A DNA stretch of 11,149 bases from DATCKG01 sp036562385 (GTDB lineage Bacteria > Bacillota > Sulfobacillia > Symbiobacteriales > Symbiobacteriaceae), in NCBI GenBank assembly GCA_036562385.1, contig DATCKG010000003.1, positions 1-11,149 on the forward strand, given 5' to 3'. Positions 1 through 6,496 of the stretch are shown in pieces (positions within the stretch are counted from its first letter, which is position 1; each line of letters starts with the position of its first letter). The position numbers and the translations under genes are program-made. The notes under the pieces are model-generated. The model worked only from the letters and a program-made list of their open reading frames with translations, made no database searches and had not been told where the DNA came from.

Positions 1-198
1 AACTCGGTGATCTCCGTCGGGTACTACTACAATGTGGTGCGGGCGATGTTCCTGGAGGAGCCGGGCCACGTCTCCCTGCACACCAGCCGGGGCTCCATGG
101 CCGCTGTGGTGATCTCCTGTGTGGGCGTGCTGGTGGCGGGAGTGCTGTCCAGCCCGCTGCTGGCCTACACCGAGGCGGCTGCCTATCTGCTGCGCTAA
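1..198 (+). CDS. nuoN: NADH-quinone oxidoreductase subunit N, C-terminal end (partial)
   Basis: Only the last 65 residues are inside the window; the reading frame is open from base 1 and stops with TAA at 196-198. The segment NSVISVGYYYNVVRAMFLEE matches the usual near-C-terminal pattern of NuoN-type antiporter-like subunits (N-S-hydrophobic, then YYY/YYL, then a V-R/K-A-M-Y/F stretch). A hydrophobic last membrane helix follows (MAAVVISCVGVLVAGVLSSPLLAY). NuoN is one of three proton-pumping, antiporter-like membrane subunits of respiratory Complex I and is normally the last gene of the nuo operon. The strong terminator just after the stop codon fits that position. The related MrpD-type antiporter subunits are the main alternative, because the catalytic lysines lie outside the window. 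Confidence 0.75.
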   Translation, partial: NSVISVGYYYNVVRAMFLEEPGHVSLHTSRGSMAAVVISCVGVLVAGVLSSPLLAYTEAAAYLLR

Positions 199-211
199 GA
201 GAGAAGGGAGA

Positions 212-242
212 GCCGGGAACTGGCGTTCCCGGCCCCTTTTTT
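212..242 (+). terminator. Rho-independent terminator after the nuoN-like gene
   Basis: A perfect 9-bp stem GCCGGGAAC / GTTCCCGGC (212-220 with 225-233) has a 4-nt loop TGGC. It is followed by CCC and six T residues (237-242). It lies 13 bp after the TAA stop and should end the upstream transcript before the antiporter promoter. Confidence 0.9.
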
Positions 243-243
243 G

Positions 244-271
244 CTGGCGCGTAACCACTGGCGCGTAACCA
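244..271 (+). repeat. Two perfect tandem 14-bp direct repeats, candidate operator
   Basis: CTGGCGCGTAACCA occurs at 244-257 and again, without a gap, at 258-271. The core GTAACC appears a third time at 275-280, inside the putative -35 region of the antiporter promoter. Head-to-tail repeats ending at a -35 element resemble activator or repressor binding sites, but I cannot name a regulator. The function is inferred from position only. Confidence 0.6.
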
Positions 272-272
272 A

Positions 273-302
273 TTGTAACCTCTCAAGGAAGCACCTTATA
301 AT
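273..302 (+). promoter_or_regulatory. Sigma-A-type promoter for the antiporter gene
   Basis: A perfect -10 element TATAAT lies at 297-302. The best -35 candidate is TTGTAA at 273-278 (4 of 6 to TTGACA) with an 18-bp spacer. Transcription would start near 309, giving a leader of about 30 nt to the TTG start at 341. The weak -35 next to tandem repeats suggests that an activator may be needed. Confidence 0.65.
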
Positions 303-340
303 GGGAGATGTGTGCAGCCTTATCGGAAGGAGTGAGGGTC

Positions 341-1579
341 TTGGGGCTCCCCCTGATTCAGTTTCCGATGGACCCGCTGCTGCAAGTGCTCCTGCTGTTT
401 GCTGTGATTATCATCGCATCCAAGGCTGCCGGCGCGCTTTCCAGCCGGTTGGGTCAGCCGGCAGTGCTGGGCGAACTGCTGATTGGGCTGCTGTTAGGGC
501 CTACGCTGCTGGACATGCTGAACTGGGCGCCATTTACGGAGCACGAACTGCTCCACGGGTTGGTCAAGTACCTGGCGGAGCTCGGCGTCATCTTCCTGAT
601 GTTCCTGGCCGGTCTGGAGACCGACCTGAAGGAGATGAAGCGGGTGGGAACCGCGGCGGTCCTGGGTGCCACCGGCGGCGTCGCACTGCCCTTTTTGCTA
701 GGAATCGTGGTGGCCCGGTACATCGGGCATTATGGCTGGTTTGAGAGTGTCTTCGTCGGCACGATCCTGACCGCTACCAGCGTCTCCATCTCCGCGCAGA
801 CGCTCCTGGAACTGGGGAAGCTTCGTTCCAAGGAGGGCACCACCATCCTGGGCGCCGCAGTGGTAGACGACGTGATGGGCATCATCGTGCTTTCCCTCGT
901 AGTCGCCCTGCACGCCGGCCAGAGTGGGGCCGCTTCCACCCCGATCTGGTGGATCATTACGAAGATGGTTATCTTTTTTGTGGTGGGCGTTTTGCTCGGC
1001 AATTTCATCGTGCCCCGGCTGCTGCGATGGGCGTCCCGCTGGCAGGGAAGCGAGCCGGCCTTTGCCATGGCGATTGTGCTGGGGCTGCTGTACGCGCTTG
1101 CGGCGCAGGCCTTCGGTGAGGTGGCGGCCATTACCGGTTCGTACCTGATGGGTGTGCTGATCTCCCAGCATGAGGACCTGCGGCACACCATCACGGAGAA
1201 GCTTTCAGCCCTGGCTTACGGGTTTTTCGTACCGGTCTTCTTCATCAGCATCGGTCTGGAGGCCAATGCGGTGGAGGCGCTGCAGGCCAATCCGATGCTG
1301 ACCCTCTGGATCGTGCTGGTGGCCATCATCGGCAAGGTGGTGGGATCCGGTCTGGGCGTGAAAGTGGTCGGTTTCAACATGATGGAGTCGATCCGGGTGG
1401 GCACCGGCATGATCTCCCGGGGCGAGGTGGCTCTCATCATATCCGGCATCGGCTTAAGCTCCGGCGTGATTTCCCAGCAGGTGTTCTCGGTGATGGTGAT
1501 CATGACCCTGGTCACCACTTTGGTGACGCCGGTGCTGCTACGGCTGGTGTTCAGGGAGCCGGCGGCGGGCTCCCCATAA
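341..1579 (+). CDS. Na+/H+ antiporter, CPA2 family (NapA/GerN-like)
   Basis: This is a predicted inner-membrane monovalent cation:proton antiporter of about 412 residues, the normal size for a CPA2 transporter without a C-terminal RCK domain. It is almost entirely hydrophobic, with about 12 or more membrane segments. Early motifs are QPAVLGELLIGLLLGP and FLMFLAGLETDL, both typical of CPA2 proteins. The ion-binding pair is D176-D177 in AAVVDDVMGI. A DD pair is known from electrogenic antiporters such as NapA, whereas ND or QD is seen in electroneutral or Kef-type members. K332 (IIGKVVGSG) and R360-E362 (SRGEVALI) lie in the expected later helices. I chose TTG at 341 because GGAAGGAG (325-332) sits 8 nt upstream. 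An upstream ATG at 308 precedes that site, and ATG at 368 is the alternative. The likely role is sodium export and pH homeostasis. The neighbouring ClC gene is also an ion-transport gene, but a hairpin separates them. Confidence 0.88.
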   Translation: MGLPLIQFPMDPLLQVLLLFAVIIIASKAAGALSSRLGQPAVLGELLIGLLLGPTLLDMLNWAPFTEHELLHGLVKYLAELGVIFLMFLAGLETDLKEMKRVGTAAVLGATGGVALPFLLGIVVARYIGHYGWFESVFVGTILTATSVSISAQTLLELGKLRSKEGTTILGAAVVDDVMGIIVLSLVVALHAGQSGAASTPIWWIITKMVIFFVVGVLLGNFIVPRLLRWASRWQGSEPAFAMAIVLGLLYALAAQAFGEVAAITGSYLMGVLISQHEDLRHTITEKLSALAYGFFVPVFFISIGLEANAVEALQANPMLTLWIVLVAIIGKVVGSGLGVKVVGFNMMESIRVGTGMISRGEVALIISGIGLSSGVISQQVFSVMVIMTLVTTLVTPVLLRLVFREPAAGSP

Positions 1580-1616
1580 GCGGAAAGGCTGCACAACCTG
1601 CCAACCAGGAAGAAGA

Positions 1617-1645
1617 TACCCCGGCTTGGCCGGGGTACCTGTTTT
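1617..1645 (+). terminator. Hairpin between antiporter and ClC genes, weak terminator or attenuator
   Basis: A 9-bp perfect stem TACCCCGGC / GCCGGGGTA (1617-1625 with 1629-1637) has a 3-nt loop TTG. It is followed by CCTG and only four T residues (1642-1645). The Shine-Dalgarno sequence of the next gene starts immediately afterwards at 1646. The short T tract makes it a weak terminator, so partial read-through into the ClC gene is plausible. Confidence 0.55.
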
Positions 1646-1658
1646 GGAGGGATTCTGC

Positions 1659-3386
1659 GTGGCGGAACGAGGACGGGCCCGGCTCACCTCGGACCCGAAG
1701 GTGCTCCTGCTGACGGTGCTGACGGGGCTGGGGACGGGCCTGATCGCGGTACTCTTCAAGACAGCGATTCACCTTGTATCCGCCGTGGGGCTCGAGACGA
1801 TGCTTTCGGTCCGGGGATGGGCGCGGGTGCTGTTGGGGCTTGTGGTGCCCGCGGCAGGGGGCCTGCTGGTCTCCCTGTCACTGACCTACCTGAACCGGGC
1901 GGACCGGAGTCACGGGATTCCCGACGTGATGGAGCAGGTAGCCCTGCGGGAGGGGTACGTGAGCGGAAAGGCGGCGTGGCTGGCGCCGCTGAACGCCTCG
2001 CTGGTGCTGGGGACCGGGAACTCCGCGGGCCCGGAGGGGCCGGTGGTCCACGCCGGGGCCGGGCTGGGTTCCTTCATCGGCCGGTATACCGGCCTCTCGA
2101 CCCCCTGGGTAAAGGCCTTGGTGATCGCCGGCAGTGCCTCGGCGCTGGCGGCCATGTACAACGCACCGGTGGCTGGAACGCTTTTTGCACTGGAGGTGAT
2201 CGCCGGCGAACTGGACATGGGGGTGCTCTCCCTCTCCCTGATCGCCAGCGTGGTCTCCAGTGTGATAAGCCGCAGCGTCTTCGGATCCAGCCCCGCCTTC
2301 GCCGTGGCCGAGTACCACCTCGTCAGCATCTGGGAACTGTTTCCCTATGCCCTCCTGGGCGCCCTCTGCGGAGCGGTGGCCCATCTGTACAACCGCGCCG
2401 TCCACTGGTCCGGTGTCCTTTTCCGCACCCGGGTACCGGTGCCCGCCTTCTGGCAGCCGGTGCTGGGCGGGCTGCTGGTGGGCGCGGTGGGGCTTTTCCT
2501 GCCTCAGATTCTGGGCCCGGGTGAAGACACCATCGAAGCGATGCTGCGGGGAGATGCCGCCTACGGCGCGGGCCTGTTGGCCTTGCTGGCGGTGGTGAAG
2601 ATCCTGACCACCGCCACCACCGTAGGGTCGGGGCAGCCCGGGGGCATCTTCACCCCGGCCCTGTTCGTCGGCGCCGCCACTGGCGGGGCCTTTGGCTGGT
2701 GCGTCTCCGCTCTGGCGCCGGGGCTGACCGGCGGACAGGGGGCGTACGCCCTGGTGGGGATGGGCGCTCTGCTGGGCGGCTCCCTGCGGGCGCCGGTGAC
2801 CGCGGTGATCCTGCTCTTTGAACTGACCGGCGACTACCGGATCATTCTGCCGCTCATGCTGGCGGCTGGCGTGTCGTACCTGATGGGCACCCGTATTTCG
2901 CCGGATTCCATTTACACACAGGTGCTGACGGCCCGAGGCATCGACCTGGAGGCCGGCCGCAACGCGAACCTGCTGCGGGCCATCACCGTGGCCGAGGCCA
3001 TGACCGCGCCGGTCATCACCGTGAGGCCCTCTGACACCCTGGAGCAGGTGATCCGCCTGCTTCAGTCCACGCGGCATTCGGGCTTTCCGGTGGTGGAGGG
3101 GGACCGGGTGGTGGGGGTGATCACCCTCAACGACATCCGGGCCACGCCCCTGCAGGGAAGGCTGCAGCGGCGGGTGTCGGAGGTGATGTCCCGGAGGCTG
3201 GTGACCGCCGATCCTACCGAGAGCCTGCATGCGGCGCTGCTGAGGCTGCAGGAGCATGGGATCGGCCGGCTGATCGTCCTGGACCGGGAGGGGAAACTGG
3301 TGGGGGTGCTCACCCGCACCGATGCCATCAAGGCCTACTACCGGCGGCAAATTGAAACCGAGATGTTGACCGAGTCGGAAGTGTAA
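1659..3386 (+). CDS. ClC-family chloride channel/transporter with two C-terminal CBS domains
   Basis: This is a 575-residue membrane protein. GTG at 1659 is chosen because GGAGGGA (1646-1652) lies 6 nt upstream; earlier in-frame codons fall inside the hairpin. The ClC core covers residues 1 to about 430. It has the selectivity motif SHGIP (84-88; the family form is GSGIP), GPEGP (124-128) with the gating glutamate E126, and GGIFTP (328-333). A tyrosine in SIYTQVLTARG corresponds to the pore tyrosine. Two CBS domains follow (about 442-497 and 506-563), which in related proteins sense adenine nucleotides. At the place of the E. coli ClC proton glutamate E203 this protein has V180 (in FALEVI). 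The serine of GSGIP is replaced by histidine H85. Both changes affect coupling or selectivity in studied ClCs, so channel-like or uncoupled chloride movement is possible. It may share transcripts with the antiporter upstream, and the neighbouring minus-strand gene is convergent. Confidence 0.92.
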   Translation: MAERGRARLTSDPKVLLLTVLTGLGTGLIAVLFKTAIHLVSAVGLETMLSVRGWARVLLGLVVPAAGGLLVSLSLTYLNRADRSHGIPDVMEQVALREGYVSGKAAWLAPLNASLVLGTGNSAGPEGPVVHAGAGLGSFIGRYTGLSTPWVKALVIAGSASALAAMYNAPVAGTLFALEVIAGELDMGVLSLSLIASVVSSVISRSVFGSSPAFAVAEYHLVSIWELFPYALLGALCGAVAHLYNRAVHWSGVLFRTRVPVPAFWQPVLGGLLVGAVGLFLPQILGPGEDTIEAMLRGDAAYGAGLLALLAVVKILTTATTVGSGQPGGIFTPALFVGAATGGAFGWCVSALAPGLTGGQGAYALVGMGALLGGSLRAPVTAVILLFELTGDYRIILPLMLAAGVSYLMGTRISPDSIYTQVLTARGIDLEAGRNANLLRAITVAEAMTAPVITVRPSDTLEQVIRLLQSTRHSGFPVVEGDRVVGVITLNDIRATPLQGRLQRRVSEVMSRRLVTADPTESLHAALLRLQEHGIGRLIVLDREGKLVGVLTRTDAIKAYYRRQIETEMLTESEV

Positions 3387-3419
3387 AAAGGGGGCCGTCC
3401 CCGCTACCGGGGAGGGCCC
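3385..3419 (-). terminator. Rho-independent terminator for the minus-strand AlaX gene
   Basis: Read on the minus strand, an interrupted hairpin is followed by CC and five T residues. The inner stem pairs 3398-3403 with 3408-3413 and the outer stem pairs 3392-3396 with 3415-3419, with one mismatch between them. The T tract (complement of A at 3385-3389) overlaps the stop codon of the convergent ClC gene. There is no T run on the plus side, so it should mainly serve the minus-strand gene, whose stop is 12 bp away. Confidence 0.8.
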
Positions 3420-3431
3420 AAGCGAATGCAT

Positions 3432-4637
3432 TCAGCGAAGGGCCGCACTGATGAGAAGGATTGCCTGATCCAGGGCCGCCTCCAGGGCTTCCGGCCGGCG
3501 ACCGGCGCCCTGGGCCTGCAGGGGGGAGCCACCGCCTCGCCCGTCGATCAGGGGCAGGACCTCCCGGATGATGGCGCCCATGTTGAGCGGGAGGTCCACA
3601 GAACGGGCCAGAATGATCTGGGGGATGGCGCCCCGGGTGCCGAAGACTGCCACGGAAGCGGGATGGGCCGCCACCTTCGCCGCCAGGAGCTTCAGCTCGT
3701 CCAGGGGCCGGCCGCCAAAGACGGCGCGGACCACCTGTGCGCCGCCGACCCGCTGGCTCTGGCTGGCCAGCAGGTCCTCGGCCTCGATCTCCAGGAGCCG
3801 CTCCTGCAGCACCTTCGCCTGCCGGCGAAGGCTGCTGACCTCCTCCTGGGTGCGGCGGATGTAATCAGGCAGCGACGGCACCGCGATGGAGAGCGAACGG
3901 CAGAGGTCCCGGGTCATCCGGTCCAGGAAGAAGTAGTCCCGCAGCGCCCGGGAGCCTGCCAGGAAGGTGACACGGGTGTACTGCTTGTACTTCTCCCACG
4001 ACTTGATTTTCAGCAGCCCCAGCTCGGCGGTATTGCGCACATGGGTGCCCCCGCAGGGCGACCAGTCGTACCCCTGGATCTCCACCACCCGGATCTGGCC
4101 TTGAACCTTGGGGGGTTTGCGCAGCGGCATGGACCGTACCGACTCCTCATCGGCCAGGTGGGCGATGATGGGCAGGGCCGAGCGGATCACGCGGTTGCAC
4201 TCCCATTCCACGGCCTCTACCTGCTCCGGCGTGAGGGCGCCGATGTCCAGGTCCACGGTGCAGGTTTCGGTGCCCAGATGCCATGAGACGGTGGCTGCAT
4301 TCAGCAGCCGCTCAAAGGCGCCGGACAGCAAGTGCTGGCCGGAATGCTGCTCCATATGGTCCAGCCGGCGCTGCCAGTCGATTTCGCCCTGCACCTCGCC
4401 TTCCAGGGGCCTGTCCACGATGTGGAGGATCCGGCCGGTGCCCTCCTCTTCCCGGACGTCCCGAACAGGCTGTCCGCCCAGGGTGCCCAGGTCGTTGGGC
4501 TGCCCGCCGGAGGTGGGGTAGAAGCACGTCTGGTCCAATTCGACAGCCCAATGGTCGCCGGCAGGGACGCAGGAGAGAACTCGGGCCGAGAAGGAGCGGC
4601 GATACGGATCGGTATGGAACAGCCTAACGGTTGGCAC
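3432..4637 (-). CDS. Alanyl-tRNA editing protein, AlaX type with DHHA1 domain
   Basis: This 401-residue cytoplasmic protein is predicted to hydrolyse mischarged Ser-tRNA(Ala) or Gly-tRNA(Ala) in trans. It resembles the editing half of alanyl-tRNA synthetase without the aminoacylation domain. The N-terminal part has FYPTSGGQPND (39-49). The zinc-binding editing motifs are H98 and H102 (HSGQH) and C195 and H199 (CGGTH). A charged helical, probably coiled-coil stretch (about 265-300) leads to a DHHA1-type C-terminus with the glycine-rich DGRGGG segment near 365. The length fits long AlaX forms that keep the C-Ala/DHHA1 region. The GTG start at 4637 is preceded by GGAGGGGG with 5 nt spacing. The frame stays open upstream to about 5174, but that part is antisense to sfsA and not protein-like. 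A TACAAT at 4677-4672 on the minus strand is a possible -10 box. Confidence 0.9.
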   Translation of the reverse strand: MPTVRLFHTDPYRRSFSARVLSCVPAGDHWAVELDQTCFYPTSGGQPNDLGTLGGQPVRDVREEEGTGRILHIVDRPLEGEVQGEIDWQRRLDHMEQHSGQHLLSGAFERLLNAATVSWHLGTETCTVDLDIGALTPEQVEAVEWECNRVIRSALPIIAHLADEESVRSMPLRKPPKVQGQIRVVEIQGYDWSPCGGTHVRNTAELGLLKIKSWEKYKQYTRVTFLAGSRALRDYFFLDRMTRDLCRSLSIAVPSLPDYIRRTQEEVSSLRRQAKVLQERLLEIEAEDLLASQSQRVGGAQVVRAVFGGRPLDELKLLAAKVAAHPASVAVFGTRGAIPQIILARSVDLPLNMGAIIREVLPLIDGRGGGSPLQAQGAGRRPEALEAALDQAILLISAALR

Positions 4638-4725
4638 GATATCCCCCTCCGGGACACGCTGATTTCCTTTTATTGTAGCACAGCCGGCCTGATATGGAGC
4701 GGGCGGCGAGGAGGCGCAGGCACCC

Positions 4726-5418
4726 ATGCAATACGGCATTTTCTTGGAGCGACGGAATCGGTTTGTGGCCCGGGTGCAGATGGCGGACGGCAGCCAGCGA
4801 CTGGTGCACGTGGCGTCCTCCGGGCGGATGGCGGAACTGCTGGTTCCCGGCGCCCAGGTGGCGATCCGGGGGGAGGGGCGCCCGGGGCAGAAGACCGCGG
4901 GGCGCCTGGTCCTGGTGCAGCACCGCGGGGTCTGGGTGTCGGTGGACACCGGGGTGCCGGGGCGGATCCTGCGGCAGGCGTTGGAGGAGCGACGGATCCC
5001 GGCGTTTGCGGGGTACAGCGAAGTCCGACCGGAGGTTCCCGTACGGGAGAGCCGGATTGACTTCCAACTGACCGGCCCGGGGCTGCCCCCGTGCCTGATC
5101 GAGGTGAAGTCGGTGACCTCGGTGGTGCCGGCCGAGGACGGCGCCCTGGTGGCCCGGTTTCCCGACGCCCCCACGGACCGGGGGCGGCGCCACCTGCACG
5201 AACTGGCGGAAGCAGTCCGTCAGGGTTACCGCGCGGCGGTCTTTTTTCTGGCGCAGCGGGAGGACGCGGAGGCCTTCGGTCCCTGGGACGCGGTGGATCC
5301 GGCTTTCGGGGAGTCCCTGCGAGCGGTGGCCCGGCAGGGGGTGGAGGTGCACGCCTGGCGACTGAAAGTGTCGCCCGAGGGCATCACCCTGGACCAACCG
5401 CTGCCGCTGCGCCTGTGA
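4726..5418 (+). CDS. sfsA: SfsA family DNA/RNA nuclease (sugar fermentation stimulation protein homolog)
   Basis: This protein has 230 residues, the normal SfsA length. The N-terminal OB-fold-like half contains ERRNRFVARV and HVASSGRMAELLVPG (28-42). The C-terminal half has a PD-(D/E)xK nuclease arrangement with D112 (RIDF), E126 and K128 (EVKSVT), then FPDAPTDRGRRHLHEL from 145. The family was named for a maltose-metabolism phenotype in E. coli; later work treats it as a nuclease or nucleic-acid-binding protein, and its cellular role is unclear. The family usually shows H-x-x-N-[TP]-G-R, but here the asparagine position is serine. Start ATG 4726 follows AGGAGG (4709-4714) with 11 nt spacing. 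It is divergent from the AlaX gene across 88 bp, so the two probably have separate promoters in that gap. No terminator is visible between it and the convergent gene 29 bp downstream. Confidence 0.9.
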   Translation: MQYGIFLERRNRFVARVQMADGSQRLVHVASSGRMAELLVPGAQVAIRGEGRPGQKTAGRLVLVQHRGVWVSVDTGVPGRILRQALEERRIPAFAGYSEVRPEVPVRESRIDFQLTGPGLPPCLIEVKSVTSVVPAEDGALVARFPDAPTDRGRRHLHELAEAVRQGYRAAVFFLAQREDAEAFGPWDAVDPAFGESLRAVARQGVEVHAWRLKVSPEGITLDQPLPLRL

Positions 5419-5447
5419 TGTCTGGAGAGCTCCGGATGGGGCCGCCC

Positions 5448-5762
5448 TCATGGCGCCTCATCGGGGCCCAGCGTCCACAAGATCGGAAACTGCTTGCGCA
5501 CCCCGTGGCGCCACAGGGCCCACCAGGGCAGCAGATTCAGCGGCGCCAGGCACGCTCCGGCGATGCCGGCAAGGTACCATTGAGCCGCGGCTCCGGCCGC
5601 GGCCATCACGAGCGCCGCGGCGGCGTATCCCCGGCCCCAGCGCCGCAGGGTCCGGCGCAGCCGCTGCGGATCCAGGGGGATTCTGCGAAAAACCAGATCC
5701 AAGGTCAAATAGGCCGCCGCTCCTTCCAGCAGCGGAATCAGCAGCGAAGCCCCGATCTTCAT
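5448..5762 (-). CDS. Small membrane protein of unknown function
   Basis: I do not recognise this 104-residue protein. It shows about three hydrophobic segments: residues 3-25 (IGASLLIPLLEGAAAYLTLD), 47-66 (alanine-rich) and about 66-86 (tryptophan-containing NLLPWWALW). A strongly basic loop with many arginines (26-45) lies between the first and second and is probably cytoplasmic. ATG 5762 is preceded on the minus strand by CCCGGAG with 8 nt spacing, which is a good ribosome binding site and the main support for a real gene. Codon choice is GC-rich like its neighbours. It is convergent with sfsA and divergent from the Xre-like gene. No function is suggested by context. Confidence 0.6.
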   Translation of the reverse strand: MKIGASLLIPLLEGAAAYLTLDLVFRRIPLDPQRLRRTLRRWGRGYAAAALVMAAAGAAAQWYLAGIAGACLAPLNLLPWWALWRHGVRKQFPILWTLGPDEAP

Positions 5763-5964
5763 GGCACCATCTCCGGGTCAGGAACTTCGCCCCGGGGCTG
5801 GCGCTTACCTGCCCCTGCCGGAGGTGCGACAACCTTCGCGGTCAGGCGCTTGGATTCGACAGGTTCTGACCAGATTCGCGACAAATCACCGAACCCCCCC
5901 AGAGCCTCTGTCGTATACCTTACCGAAAGGACGCTGACGGAGGAGCCGAGAGGGGGATTGCTGG

Positions 5965-6411
5965 GTGTTCGCTTGTCGGACAAGCCCGAGAAAGGCGTTT
6001 TCGCCCATGCGTACCGCCGTGGACGAAAAGCTGATTGAGCGGACGGGTTTGGATGAGATCACACTCCGCCGGCTTCGGAAGGAATTTCACCTCCGGTGCA
6101 GCCGGCTTACGTACCCGCAGCGACTCAGTCTGGCGGAGGCTCCCACCTGCGTCCGCCTCCGGTTGATGATAGACACCCTCCGGGATGTATGGCAGGAACA
6201 TCACTGGGAGGGCTGGCTGAGGTACCTGGAACACACCCGCGAAGAATTGGACGAAATGTGCCGCGGGGAGTATCCGATCTCGCCTTATCTGATCCGGGTC
6301 TTCAGCGCCCTCTTTGGAATCAAGGTGGACTTTCTGCTGCTGGGCTCCATGCCTACGATGGACCGGACCGGAGCTTCGATTGAAGTGCTGCCCATGACTA
6401 GTCCCTATTAA
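5965..6411 (+). CDS. Small protein with Xre/Cro-like helix-turn-helix C-terminal half
   Basis: This is a 148-residue soluble protein. Residues 90-127 read like the second half of an Xre/HTH_3 domain: REELDEMCRGEYPISPYLIR, then a helix with FSALFGIKVDFLLLGS. This matches the family pattern of a recognition helix, the RG-x-x-x-I/P-S turn, then 'alfgvsvdyLL-G'. The N-terminal part (1-85) is arginine-rich and contains no match I know. The GTG start at 5965 is supported by GAGAGGGGG (5948-5956) with 8 nt spacing; ATG at 6010 is an alternative with a poorer site. A terminator follows closely. A DNA-binding regulatory role is inferred from the partial motif only. Confidence 0.6.
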   Translation: MFACRTSPRKAFSPMRTAVDEKLIERTGLDEITLRRLRKEFHLRCSRLTYPQRLSLAEAPTCVRLRLMIDTLRDVWQEHHWEGWLRYLEHTREELDEMCRGEYPISPYLIRVFSALFGIKVDFLLLGSMPTMDRTGASIEVLPMTSPY

Positions 6412-6438
6412 CTGCATATTGGAGCATAAGAAGATTCG

Positions 6439-6463
6439 GCCACCACAAAGGTGGCTCTTTTTT
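6439..6463 (+). terminator. Rho-independent terminator after the Xre-like gene
   Basis: A 6-bp stem GCCACC / GGTGGC (6439-6444 with 6450-6455) has the loop ACAAA. It is followed by TC and six T residues (6458-6463). It lies 27 bp after the stop codon and 33 nt before the sirtuin start, so it may also limit transcription into the sirtuin gene. Confidence 0.85.
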
Positions 6464-6496
6464 GCGCGCCGAATAGCAAGGGGGAGGTGATCTGCT

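Noticed and set aside
1878..3431. A 517-codon minus-strand open frame opposite the ClC gene
   Set aside because: It is antisense to well-conserved ClC and CBS motifs and has low-complexity Gly/His/Gln-rich composition.
3426..4286. A 286-codon plus-strand open frame opposite the AlaX gene
   Set aside because: It is a shadow of the AlaX gene, whose zinc motifs are clear on the minus strand.
4638..5174. N-terminal extension of the AlaX frame
   Set aside because: It is antisense to sfsA and protein-like features begin only after GTG 4637, which has a strong ribosome binding site.
5091..6038. A 315-codon plus-strand open frame across sfsA, the small membrane gene and the intergenic region
   Set aside because: It is Gly/Pro/Arg-rich, spans two better-supported genes in other frames, and has no domain pattern.
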